Assembly (NCBI GenBank): GCA_902622665.1
Contig: CACNQV010000002.1
Coordinates: forward strand, 57,220 to 121,219
Origin: an uncultured Candidatus Actinomarina sp.
GTDB taxonomy: Bacteria; Actinomycetota; Acidimicrobiia; Actinomarinales; Actinomarinaceae
Direction: 5' to 3'
Length of the DNA stretch: 64,000 nucleotides
Part shown: one piece after another, positions 24,671 to 37,000 of the stretch
How the letters are laid out: the number at the start of each line of letters is the position of its first letter
Numbering within the stretch: the first letter of the stretch is position 1
The notes under the pieces: model-generated
What the model was told of the DNA's origin: nothing
Databases searched by the model: none
The model's input: the letters and a program-made list of their open reading frames with translations, nothing else
Program-made: the position numbers and the translations under genes

Positions 24671-25930
24671 ATGAAAAATAATTCTTTCACTGTAGCGGTG
24701 CTTGGTGCTGGCAATATTGGTTCATCAGTTATTGAACGTTTATTAAAACTAGATAATGAAATCATAAATTTGAATTTGTCAAAAGTGCTTGTTTCTGACA
24801 AATCTAAAAATAGAGGCTTTGATAAAGGATTACTTACCACTGACTTTAATGAAATTCTTAACGATGAAAAAATAGACTTAGTAATAGAGGTTCTTGGGGG
24901 AGTAGAACCTGGTAAAGATTATATAAAAGCATTATTAGAAAATGGAAAATCTGTAATTACTGCAAATAAAGATATTATTGCTGATTGTGGTAGTGAATTA
25001 ATACAAATAGCTCAAGAAAATAATGTGTGTCTTTATTTTGAAGCTGCAGTTGCTGCAGGGATACCAGTATTAAAGCCTTTAATTGAAAGTTTAAGAGGAG
25101 AAGAGCTAAAAAGAGTCGCAGGAATAATAAACGGCACAAGTAATTACATTTTGACTGCCATGGAGGAAGGCAGTACCTATGAAGACGCATTACAACAAGC
25201 CCAGGAACTTGGCTATGCAGAGCCAGACCCAACAAATGATGTTGAGGGTATTGATGCAAAATTCAAAGCAATGATTCTCTCTTTGTTGTGTTTTGGAGTT
25301 TCTCCTTCCGTTGACGATGTATTTACAGATGGAATCTCGAATATAACTAAAGAAGATTTTGACTGGGCTAAAAGGCTTAATAAAACAATCAAATTAGTAA
25401 GTCAGATTGATAATGGTGATGATGGCTTCAATGCAAGAGTATATCCAGTACTTGTTGATAGCAAACACCCTTTAGCTTCCATAAGAGGTGCATTAAATGC
25501 GGTATTAGTTGAAGGGGAAAATATTAATCAATTAGTTTTCTCTGGACCAGGCGCAGGCGCAGCACCAACAGCAAGTGCAATCATTGGCGATGTTCTTAGT
25601 GCTTGTCATCAAATGGTTAGTAGTCAAACAAACTGGTATCCACTAAGAACTCTCAAAAGTGGCAACAAAGAATTCAAAGATGTTCAATCAAGTTGGTTTA
25701 TAAGGTTATCTGTAAAAGATGAGCCTGGAGTTTTAGCTACTATTGCTGGAATATTTGGTGAAAACAATGTAAGCATAGAAAGTGTGATACAAGAGGGAAG
25801 AGGAGATAACGCAGAATTAGTCCTTGTCACACACGAAGCAGAGGAGAATAATCTAACCAGCTCAATTGAAAGTATTTCTGATTTAAGTAGTGTGAGCTTA
25901 GTGACTTCAAATATAAGAGTCTTTATTTAA
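24671..25930 (+). CDS. hom: Homoserine dehydrogenase
   Basis: Reduces aspartate semialdehyde to homoserine in Thr/Met synthesis. The 419-aa protein has the NAD(P) loop VLGAGNIGSSV, VIEVLGG, the catalytic region GYAEPDPTNDVEGIDAKFK and a C-terminal ACT domain (about 345-415: DEPGVLATIAGIFGENNVSI) for threonine feedback. thrC follows after 3 nt; thrB is not adjacent, so it must lie elsewhere if present. Confidence 0.96.
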   Translation: MKNNSFTVAVLGAGNIGSSVIERLLKLDNEIINLNLSKVLVSDKSKNRGFDKGLLTTDFNEILNDEKIDLVIEVLGGVEPGKDYIKALLENGKSVITANKDIIADCGSELIQIAQENNVCLYFEAAVAAGIPVLKPLIESLRGEELKRVAGIINGTSNYILTAMEEGSTYEDALQQAQELGYAEPDPTNDVEGIDAKFKAMILSLLCFGVSPSVDDVFTDGISNITKEDFDWAKRLNKTIKLVSQIDNGDDGFNARVYPVLVDSKHPLASIRGALNAVLVEGENINQLVFSGPGAGAAPTASAIIGDVLSACHQMVSSQTNWYPLRTLKSGNKEFKDVQSSWFIRLSVKDEPGVLATIAGIFGENNVSIESVIQEGRGDNAELVLVTHEAEENNLTSSIESISDLSSVSLVTSNIRVFI

Positions 25931-25933
25931 AAA

Positions 25934-27259
25934 GTGATTACATACCAATCAACTCGTGGGAGTAGCAAAAAGCTATCATTTCAAGACATTATTCTCTCAG
26001 GTGTTGCTGATGATAAAGGTCTCTACTTACCAACCTCAACAACAGTCGAGAATTTAAGTTACCTTACACAAGAAGATTTAAGTTACGAAGACTTTGTAAA
26101 AACAATCTTTATTGCACTTGATGAAAATTCTGCAAAATATGTTGAAGGTTTATCAATTTATCCAGGTTTTGAAATCTCACCAACACCAGTATTAAAAGAG
26201 ATTGAAGAAAACAAATATGTAATGGAACTATTTCATGGTCCAACAAAATCATTTAAAGACTACGCTCTCCAGCCTCTTGGAGCAATAGCAGACAAACGAT
26301 TGAGTGAGCTTGGAGAAAAAGGTTTGGTAATTGTTGCTACTAGTGGAGATACTGGTAGTGCGGCCATCCAGGCCGTGAAAAATTCCAAAAATATTGATAT
26401 TGTTGTACTTCATCCACATAACAAGGTGAGCGAATACCAGAGAAGACAAATGACTGAAGTAATTCAAGATAATGTTTTAAATATTGCTATTGAGGGTTCT
26501 TATGATGATTGTCAAAATATTGTAAAAAAACTATTGCAAAATAACTCATTCAATAGAAAAGTAGTTTCATTAAACTCGATAAATTGGCTTCGAGTTATGG
26601 GTCAAACTGCTTATTATGTTTGGCTCACTAAGCAATTTACTTCTCCAATTAACATTGCGATACCATCAGGAAATTTTGGAAATGCTTACTCTGCTTGGTT
26701 CGGAAGAAATAACGGTCTTCCAATAAATGAAATATTTTGTACTTCGAATGTTAATGATGTTTTAACTAGATTTATTTCTTCAGGTAATTTAGAACCCAGA
26801 GAAACTATACCCTCAGTTGCTCCAAGTATGGATATTCAGATTCCATCAAGCTTAGAAAGATTAATTTACGATCTTGAAGGCGAAGCTGAATCTTTTTACG
26901 ATCAGTTACAAAGTCAAAAAATTGCAAACCTCACAGAAGAGTCTACTGCTGAATTACAAAACGTTTTTTCATCTCTATCTTTTGATGACGAGATGATTTT
27001 AAAAGAGATTGAACTATTTTATAAAAATTATGGATGGATAATTGATCCACATACTGCGACTGCGTTATCTTCAAGTGCTTCTTTTTCTTCTAATCTTCCA
27101 GTGGTAGGGGTAGCAACTGCTTCACCAGAAAAATTTAGTAATGTTATTTCTAAGATTATTGATGAATTTACAATCGAAAATAAAAAAAATAAAGAAAAAT
27201 ATTTAGTCCTAAAAGCCAATTCACTATTGGTTGAAAATACAATTCAAGAACATTTATAA
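25934..27259 (+). CDS. thrC: Threonine synthase
   Basis: PLP enzyme converting O-phosphohomoserine to threonine. The 441-aa protein is of the longer ThrC type: ITYQSTRGSSKKLSFQDIIL at the N-terminus, the PLP lysine in HGPTKSFKDYALQPLGA, the phosphate loop ATSGDTGSAA and the PSGNFGN motif. The start is GTG. It is the second gene of the hom-thrC unit. Confidence 0.95.
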   Translation: MITYQSTRGSSKKLSFQDIILSGVADDKGLYLPTSTTVENLSYLTQEDLSYEDFVKTIFIALDENSAKYVEGLSIYPGFEISPTPVLKEIEENKYVMELFHGPTKSFKDYALQPLGAIADKRLSELGEKGLVIVATSGDTGSAAIQAVKNSKNIDIVVLHPHNKVSEYQRRQMTEVIQDNVLNIAIEGSYDDCQNIVKKLLQNNSFNRKVVSLNSINWLRVMGQTAYYVWLTKQFTSPINIAIPSGNFGNAYSAWFGRNNGLPINEIFCTSNVNDVLTRFISSGNLEPRETIPSVAPSMDIQIPSSLERLIYDLEGEAESFYDQLQSQKIANLTEESTAELQNVFSSLSFDDEMILKEIELFYKNYGWIIDPHTATALSSSASFSSNLPVVGVATASPEKFSNVISKIIDEFTIENKKNKEKYLVLKANSLLVENTIQEHL

Positions 27260-27303
27260 AAAAAATATTTAAAAAGATTATATTCATCGATTAATATCTC
27301 CGT

Positions 27304-27921
27304 ATGGATTCTGCAAAAGATGGTAGAGCATTAAGGCAACAAAATATTTATGACCTTAATAGGGAAAAGCTGATTAATACTGCAGTTCAAGTAATTAATG
27401 AAATTGGAGATATAAAAGAAGTTACTTTGACACAGATCGCAAAAGAGGCTGGAGTTTCCCCTGCAACTGCATATAACCATTTTCCTGAAAGGATGGAGGA
27501 TGTGTATTCAGCCATTGTTCACTCAAAAATGGATGTTGCAGCAAATATGGGCGCAACAATTGCAGATAAGTCATTAAGCCCAATTGAAAAATTAAAACAG
27601 ATTCCCATTACTTACGCTGAAAACTTAGTAAGCCTTGGTTACGCCGGCAAGGTTCTTATAGTTCAAATGTTTAATTTAATTAAAGTTGATAAATGGTTAG
27701 ATCAAGACCCCGTCCAGGCTATTAAAGCGTTATTAGACACTACTGATGATTATAAAGAAAATTCTGACGAAATTGCCCTAAATATTGCTACTGCTTTTAG
27801 GGGAGCGATGTTTGAGTATGCTTTAAACATTGGTGATCAAGTACTTTTCAATAGATATACAGAGGAATATTTCCTCAAAACATCTGAAAAATTAGTTGAT
27901 AATATTCTTAGACAGTACTGA
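27304..27921 (+). CDS. TetR-family transcription regulator
   Basis: The 205-aa protein has an N-terminal helix-turn-helix (VTLTQIAKEAGVSPATAYNHF, in two parts about residues 40-60) and a helical C-terminal domain with no recognised ligand signature. TetR proteins are usually repressors released by a small ligand. It sits 119 nt upstream of the giant surface protein gene on the same strand, and the gap holds a perfect inverted repeat that could be its operator. No other likely target is adjacent. Confidence 0.88.
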   Translation: MDSAKDGRALRQQNIYDLNREKLINTAVQVINEIGDIKEVTLTQIAKEAGVSPATAYNHFPERMEDVYSAIVHSKMDVAANMGATIADKSLSPIEKLKQIPITYAENLVSLGYAGKVLIVQMFNLIKVDKWLDQDPVQAIKALLDTTDDYKENSDEIALNIATAFRGAMFEYALNIGDQVLFNRYTEEYFLKTSEKLVDNILRQY

Positions 27922-28007
27922 AACAGTACATTTAGCTTTTCAATATTAAATTAAAGGACAAATTTATACATAATTTACTTTACTTTTAATTGATTCTAGT
28001 TAAACTT

Positions 28008-28039
28008 AACTTAAGTTGATTAGAACCAAATCTAATCAA
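28008..28039. promoter_or_regulatory. Palindrome pair abutting the giant gene start
   Basis: TTGATTAGA (28016-28024), a 6-nt loop and TCTAATCAA (28031-28039) form a perfect 9-bp inverted repeat that ends one base before the ATG at 28041. A second palindrome, AACTTAAGTT (28008-28017), overlaps its left arm. As DNA this resembles a repressor operator, for example of the TetR protein encoded just upstream. As RNA it would be a hairpin blocking initiation at 28041 while leaving the ATG at 28056 free. Which applies cannot be decided here. Confidence 0.6.
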
Positions 28040-28040
28040 A

Positions 28041-31000
28041 ATGTTGTTGAGTAGTATGAGTAATAAATTTATTTATTGGTATTTAAATTTTGCGTCTTGT
28101 ATTAACTCGTCAACTATCAAAAAAATACTCAAAACAACAACTTACATTGCACTATTTACCATTGTGTTTATCACTTCTTGGGCTGTGCCGCAAGAAGAGG
28201 CATCTGCAAATGCTAACTGGGAATGTAACGATTCATTTGCTAGAGCATACTTTTACAAATTAGATTGGGATTATACATCTACTAGCTTCACTATTGACCA
28301 ATATGTAGCTACAGAGACGACAACCATTCAACGAGAAACAACAACTGTAGACTTTAGCTCTACATCAAATATTGTAGGAAATGTAAAAGGTATTAACGCT
28401 CTAGCGATGTCACCAACAGGAGTTATGTATGTAACAATAACCTCTGATGGACATGGTACTCACCTGTTTACTATTAGTACTGCAGGTGTACTTACACCGC
28501 TAGCTCATATTGCTGACTACACCCAGGTTGGTGATCTTGATTTTTATGATGGTGTAAATGGTTACTATGGTTTCTCATCTGGTGAATACGTAGTAAATGC
28601 AAATGGTAATGATCAGATTTATATGGCTCAAGCTGGTTTCAAGCACGGCTATATTTACAATGTTGATACTGGAGGAGTCACTACTTTTGCTGATCCAGGC
28701 ATGACCACACACATTAATGCTGCTGACTTTTCTTACATAGGGGACTGGGATGGGTATGAGCTTGCAACTTATAATGCTTTAGCTAACAAAGTTGTTCTTT
28801 ATGATAAAGACAACAACTCAATCTCAGAAGTCACTCCAACAAATGCACAATTTAACGGTGTCTCAGCAACACTTGCTAGCTATACCTACAAAACTCCAGA
28901 GGGAGAGATTCGTTTCATTATTGATGATGGTCTTGGAAATAGATTTGAAGTTAAGAGAATTGGAACTAATCAATATACCGTAGCTACAAAAGGAACAACA
29001 TTTACAAGTGATAACACAGACGGTGCTTCCTGTGGACCAAATGCGTATGATCCGTTTGCTCCATCATTCAAAACTTCTCTTGGTGCTTGTGCAAGCGGTT
29101 ACCAACAACCAACTCTTCTTATTACCAACAACAGACAAACAACCCAGTATTTTGATGTAGATTACAGAATTGCTGGTGGAAGCTGGACAGAGCTATTAGA
29201 CGGAACCCAGATATCTCCAGGTGGTCAGTTCTCGACATCTGGTGCACCAGCTGTATACCAAGGACAGACGGTGGAGTATCGGATGAAGTACGACACATCT
29301 AATCCATCAAGTGGTGGAACAAGGTATACAGTAGGAGATTTATTAACAGGTTCTGGATGTGGTGATTATGCTGCAGGTACAGTTGATACTGCTGCTGGGA
29401 CATGTGATGGAGGTTCTTCTACACCATCAGTAACGCTTACAAATACAGGAACAGTTAATGCATATTTTGATGTACAGTACAAAATTACCTCAAGTGGTAC
29501 TTGGATAACTTTTATAGATGGTGAGTTAGTTGTCTCAGGAACACCAGAAACAATCAGTTTGCCAACAACAGTAGCAAATGGTCAGACAGTATATTTTCAG
29601 TACATTGTGGCAGATGCTAATCCAACAGCTACGACTGGGTTTACATCAGCTACGAATAGGACTATAGATTGTAAAACCTACACAGGTACTATTACTGCAA
29701 CCACGAATGGAACCTGTAACAACGACTATATGTCTTATACTGTCACACTGAGTAATACAGGAAACACATCCATGTATTTTTCTCATGCAAAACGAACTTC
29801 TATAGGTTCAAGTGCTTTTAGCTGGCAAGATCAATGGGGCCGTACAATCAATGCCGGCCAAACTTATACATACACAGCAAATGTTTATCACGGAGTTATT
29901 CCAGAATTTAAAATGGTGTATGGCACAAGCAATTATATTTACTACGCAACAGATTTATACTCCTCTTCTAACACTGAAGGTACATTCACTTCAAGAAGTA
30001 ATGGTGGTTCTTTAAAATCAGGAGATTCCTGGATTCGATGGACCGCAAGTAATGCTGTAGATTGTCTTTGGTGGGGTAATGGTGGAGAATCAACAAATAG
30101 CAGTGCCAATTACACTAGAATTTCTCAGAGCACTTCTCAAATATGTGATGGCTCCGGTAATGCAACCCTACGACTTACAGTAACCAACTACAATGCATCA
30201 AATGACAGCTACGGCGGTTATATTGATGTAGAGTTTTCGCCAGATAATGTTAATTGGACGGAGGTCGTAGACGGGCAGGCCCTTGCCGATGGTCAATCCC
30301 TTACTTTTTCAGCAACAGAAACTATTGCTTCGTCTTCAACAGGATATTTTAGATATCGTATTGCTGAGACAAATCCAACGGACTCAACATCAAACGCAGC
30401 TTGGGCAGTTTTTAGTAGAGAAGCGAACTGTGTTGCCGACTTTACACAGTCAGCAACCTTTAGTACTTGTTCCTCTGTCGGAAGGTACTCAACTCTCTCA
30501 GTAACAAATAATGAAGCACAGACTTTGTATTTCAAAGCTGCTCCTTCTTTAAATTCATCTTCATACTACAACCAATATTCTTCAAGCTATGTTGATTGGT
30601 CTAACGCAATAACTTTTTCAGTCGCAGCAGGTCAAACTCTAACTTATGATGCTACCAACAGTCCAGACATGAGAAAACTTTATCCTGATGATACTGAGGG
30701 TTATATGCAGTGGGTTGTACAAGGTTCTTATATTGAGAATCCTGATTGGACCAATACAAGTGCGTACCCATATAAATATACAACCTATGAATTCAACGAC
30801 TGTAACCCATCAGTTACATTAAGTTATGAAGTTACAGCGTGTAGCTCAGCGGGTCAGACCTCTACATTAACTCTTACTAATAATGAGTCAGAGACTGTTT
30901 ATTTTAAAGTAACACCGACAAAAACAGCTAACCCGTATAGCTACAATACCGGATCTGCATTCGATTCTTCAGAAACAACAACGTTCTCGATTGCTGCTGG

Positions 31001-34000
31001 GGAAACTTTGGTTTACACCGCTGGAGCAAAAACATATACAAATGAAGCAACTGCTTATATGGGGTGGAAAATTCAGAAGTCTTATACTGAAAACCCTTCA
31101 TGGAATACCAATATTTATGAAGAACAATTCTTAAATTCTCCATCAAATGGAATTAGTTGGCTTCACGACTGTTCCCTGGCTGGTATTTCACCAAATCGGA
31201 CTGAACATCAGTACGAGACATTCCCATCCAATGTAGTTAATAGTTGTGTTGATAACAAGCAGTGGATGGGTTGGCAACTGTACAATTCTAACTATAACGA
31301 TGCAAGCAGAACAGCTCTTTGGTATGCTTTTGAAATCTCACTCGACGATGGCGCTAACTGGACTACAAATGATTTATTTTACAGAACGTATTCGAACTAT
31401 CATTACAATGCTGATCTCGCAGTAGGTAATAGTGATGTTACTGGGAATCTAGCAACAGATGGCTATACGGCAGTCCAAGCTACAAATTATATCAACATGC
31501 AGTCAAGTTATAATAATTCATACATTTATCTTGGAACACGTGCATTGTCTGGCTCCGTAATGAAAATTAGATATAAAATTGCATTTGCTGAAAGTGAACT
31601 TGCAAGCACTGATTGGATTGTCTGGGGATATTATGGAAAATCTACTGAACAAAGAACAACAAATTGTGACCCTGTCATCACAACTACTGATTGGGGAACA
31701 GCAACAACAACTGATTCAACTGATGATACTTACAGCGATCTTGTCACTTTTGGAGAGTGTCAAAACACTTTAGAAATAGGAGGGTTCGCAACTGCAACGT
31801 TTACTGTCACAAGACCTGCTGGTACGCAGTATTATCTGTACCTTGCAAAAACGACGGATGGTGGAAGTAACTGGACTGATGTTGAGACTAATCTTGCAGT
31901 AGGCACCTCATATACAGATTCTTCAACTGTCAACCACGCAGGTACAATTCAGTACAAATTTAAATTTTCTTATACTAGCGGTGATTTTAGCAACTCAAAG
32001 CTTTACTACTCAGCAGTAAAAACAGTCAACTGTCCTACAGTAGGAGCTAGCACAGCATCAATTGCTTTAGGCACTTGTGTCTCAGGTGGTGCAACACCAT
32101 CCATTACAATTGGCAATAATGGTTGGGCAAGAGGCTACTTCCATGTTCAGTACTCAGTTGATTTAGGCAATACCTGGGAAGAGGCATTTTATGACCCAAA
32201 CAACGGCAATGCTGTCATTTATAAGAGTATTTTACCTGGTGCTGTAGAAACATACACTATCCAAGATACTATTCCACAGGGAACAACAATTGTCATGAAG
32301 TACAGGTATGCGGTCACTTCACCTGTCACAAGCGGAAGTTTTACGAACACATCAACGCTTCTTCTTGATTGTACAAGTGATGTTACTTCTCATTCTTTCA
32401 GCCAACTGCACTCTGCGAGCTCATGCTACGACAATGAACAAACAATCAGACTAACTTATGGTGGAAACACCAGTGATACCAACTACTTTATTTATCAAAT
32501 AAAAGTAAATGACGGTGCATACTCGGTTGAGAGAACCCTTACACTCTCGGCGACCTCTGGAACAAGTACTGTCGATCTATTTGGGACTTATAGTGATGGA
32601 GACATAGTTACAATTAAGTATCATATTGAAAACACTACAGGTGGTACTTACGCCACTGCCGTTGAAGCAACACCAATAACTGTTGATTGTGGAGTTTCAG
32701 TAGGCGATTCAACTGATGACCCCCTCTACTTCCAAACAGACTATGTGTCTTGTAGCTTATATGGACCTGATAAATTTGAATTAAAATTAAGAACACGTAC
32801 CAGTGTATCCAGTAACACATATGTTCATTTTCAAGTTGAGATTTCACATGATGGAAATACTTGGAAACCTTTTGGACAAATGCAGTATTCAAATGAAGGT
32901 AACACACAGTGGTACAAAAATCATGATTATGGGGGCTTAACTGGTGATAATGCTACATATTTTGGTTATGTCAGACCCTATTATTACAACACAAGCGAAT
33001 ATGTAGCTAGTGTTATCTTGCTTGACTCTTCGCATGGGTATCAAATTAGATATAGACATTACTCAAGCAACACGTCTACAAAATATATGGAAAACTTTAC
33101 TGGAAATTATTCAACCATTACTGTAGCTGCAGACTCTGATTGTAATAGCAATGACCTTCAACCAGTTACTCTTACAACAACACAGTTAACATGTCTCGAA
33201 AATAAGGGTCAGGTAGAGTTCAAGTTTGAAGATACAACTGTTACTCATTTAGAACCATATGAGAAGGCAAGATTGTTTTATCAATACTCTACAAATGGAG
33301 GTGTTAGTTGGAGTACAGTTGCAACCCAAACGGATGAACTGACTAACTCGATAACGTTTAACTTGCCTTCGGTTCAAACAGCAAATGGACAGAGTATTAA
33401 GGTAAAATGGGGTTATATTCGATACCACGATTTCTACTCTAGTAACGGTTCCTATCAGATATACGATCGTGGAAGTACCTACTATAGCTCTGATGAACCT
33501 CCAACAGAGTATGCATTTATAAAAGGATTAACAAGTACAGGTCTATATTACGATCGTTATGATGAGGGTACTAACACTAGTGGTTCAATAACTGAAAACT
33601 TCAATGCTAACTTCATGAATCATGTAATGGTAAATACCACAGACCTGGCAATAGATTGTGACCCAGACTCTGAGTACTCACAAACATTAACAACCTGCGA
33701 GTGTGATGATGCAGGTGCAACCTCAACACTTTCAATAACTAATAACGACAACTACACCTCATACTATAAGGTGAGGTATTCATTGGATGGAGGTAATTCT
33801 TGGCTATCTGCCACAGACTCCTTAGAATCGGCGTTCGATATCTCGGTCTCTGCAGGATCAACGAATAATACTTTATCTAAATTTGTTGACGATGGAAAAT
33901 CAATTATTTGGCAGGTTAAGGATACTACTAATGGTGGTGACTTTGAAGGACAAGAGTGGGAAACTGTTAATGCTAGTGCAACTGTTGATTGTGGCTGTGA

Positions 34001-37000
34001 GGGTGGTACTGTACAAGTCAATGTTGGAGTTGGAACCTGCGGTAATGGTAGCTCCACACCAGTAGTAAAATTAACCCCAACAAGTAGTGACACTACTTAT
34101 TTCAAAGTTGAATATAAAAGAAATATTGATACAGATTGGCAGTCATTTAAAACTGCGGAAGTTGTAAGCAATAATCAACCAGAGGAACATAATCTAGATG
34201 TTACGGTTGTTCATAGCGGTTCTATCCAAGTTCGATATAAAGTTTCCAAAGTGTTATCCAGCCTTGATTCTGGAGATTGGAGCTATACAGATACAAAGGT
34301 TATTAATTGTCCATTTAATGCAGTGACAGGTGAAGCAAGTTATACTGCTTGCGCTGCAGACTATAGAGCATCATCGTACAAAGTTACAAATACAAGCTCT
34401 TCAACTTCTGCAGCCAAATTTAATGTACAGTATCAAATCCTTGATGGCTCTGGAACAGCAGTTGTTCCGTGGAAAAACTCCTCGATAGTCAACGCGACGA
34501 TTGCACCTGGTGTAAGTTTGTATACAACAGACAACATAAAGGTGTATGAAGGACAAAAAATAGAATGGAAGTACGAGGCTGTTGATACCTCAGCATCATT
34601 TACAGGTACTTGGACAGAGGATACAACACTTGATTACGTTAACTGTGTTATAGATGTAACAGTGACTAATGCAATGGGGGCATGTGACTCTGGAAGTCAA
34701 AAAGCAACACTTAGTCTTAAAAATAATGAAAGTTTAAATACAATATATTTTCAGGTTTTTTACACAGTAGATGATGGGCAGAATTGGACTTTGAAGGAAC
34801 CAAACTTAGGAGTAGCAGCTGGAGCCACAGATACCTCCATTACCCATGATGTAGAACATACAAAGAGAATAAGATGGCGTTATCAAGTAACCAACACAAG
34901 TAACAACTATACAGGGGCTCCTGATAATTATGTAGATTATTCAACTACTGTAGATTGTCCAATTTTAGACGGAACAGGTTCTGCTGCTTTTGGTAACTGT
35001 ACATCATCAGAAAGAAGATCTGTATTTACATACTCTAACTCATCTTCTGCAAACCAACCTGCATATTTTTATATCCAATACAATTTAAGTGGTGATTCCG
35101 AGGATTGGATCACAAAAGTTAATGGAACAGCCGTAGTTCAAGGCACATCTGCGACAACGTATGTGATGGTGCCTAATGGCCAAACAATACAGTGGAGATA
35201 TTACCCTATGTCTACTGCGACAACTCCTTCCTCTTACATTACATTAGATGTGAGTGATGAAGTAAACTGTTCATTAGATACAGTTATATCTCTAAATCTT
35301 GATACCTGTATTAATAACGCTTCACTTTCAAGATACGTTTTAACGAATAACACAAGTGGTACAGTGTATTACCAAGTGGAGTACTTTATTCAAGGAAGTT
35401 CATCATGGGTTACTGTTGATACTGATTTAACTTTAGGTGCTGCTGGATCAAATACACAGTCTGCAGAATTTACACAAAATGTTGATACTGGTAAATATAT
35501 TCAATGGAGATACAAAGCAGCAACTTCATTGGCTGGATTAGTCTCCGCATCATTTGTTGATGCTCTTCAGTCTGCAACTGTCAACTGTGCAACTATAGAT
35601 CCAAGTGTGGAAACATCTTTTGGAATTTGTTATAACGGTACAAAAGAAGTTAAATTCATTATTAAAAATAGTGCAAGCGCAACAACCTCAGCAATCTTCA
35701 AGGTCCAAGTAAAAGTAAATGATGGTGCATGGGTTGACAAACCAGATATTACATTAGGTACTAATGGTCAATTCCCACATTCTCAGATTGTCCCAGCAGG
35801 CCAAACAATTCAATGGAGATATAAAGTTGGAAAAACTATATCAGATCTTCCAAATGATTGGACGGAGGACACTGTAAAAACAATTACATGTTCTGTTAAC
35901 GATATTACCGTGACATTTGATGAAGATTGTGATGCAAACGGATATAAGACTTCTAAATTAAATATTAATAATTCAAGCTCAGGTACTTTATACTATAAAG
36001 CCGAATACTCAACAGATGGTGGTAATGATTGGATACTGTCTGCTAATCAAGTAATTGTTGATACTGGAGGGTCTACATTCCTCCCAGAGTCTGTTTCTCA
36101 AGGAGAGACAATTACCTGGAGATATAAGGTATCAGAGACCGGAAATGATTTTGATACCTTAAATTGGACTACCACAACTACTTCAGATGTAGTTGATTGT
36201 TCAGGAGTAAGTATTTCTACTCCATATGCCTCACTAGGTCAATGCGTCTCTGGTGCAAAGACTTCAACTTTCAATTACACCACATTGTCATCAAGTGCAA
36301 ATGCAGCTTATTTCCACATACAATACAGAATTGACGGTGGAGCATGGGTTAATAAAGTAACATCTTCAGATGGAACGCTTGCTGCAGGGGAATCTAATGC
36401 GGTTACACAGTCTGTAACTTCTGGCAGTACAATCGAATGGCAATATAAAGCCGCTTACAGTACTACAGCTCTTACAAATGAAAATTTCACTGCTCTTGCA
36501 GGAGGTGCAGTAGAGGTTGATTGTGGAGTGCAGCTATCAGTAACTCACAATATGAGTACATGTACTAACCAAACAGCAACTTCTACACTTATATTACAAA
36601 ATACAGGAGCAACTCCAATGCTTGTTACTGTACAGTCAAAACTTAATACTGGAAGTTGGGCAACTGAAGTATCTACATATGAAATAACGGCTTCAAATGA
36701 ATTATCGTTAACTAAAACAATTGTTAGTGGTCAAACTATTAGCTGGAAGTATAAATATGCTGGAACAGTCGTTAAACTTTCTGCAGCATCAGAGACAACA
36801 ATGGATACAATACCGGCACTAGATTGTGAAACAGCTGTACTTAATCAAGTTGCTGTTAATAATGTTCTTAAATCCTGTGTGTTAGGAAAGAGAATTTCTG
36901 AATTAACGTTTACAAACAACTCAACTGAAACAGTTTATGTAGAGGCTTGGTATGACACAGGGTCTGGCTATGTCCTAAAAGGAACATATCCTGTTGTAAA

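Noticed and set aside
33764..34093. Antisense frame of 109 aa within the giant gene
   Set aside because: It is a shadow of the repeat-module coding frame, with low-complexity Pro/Ser/Thr composition and no ribosome site.
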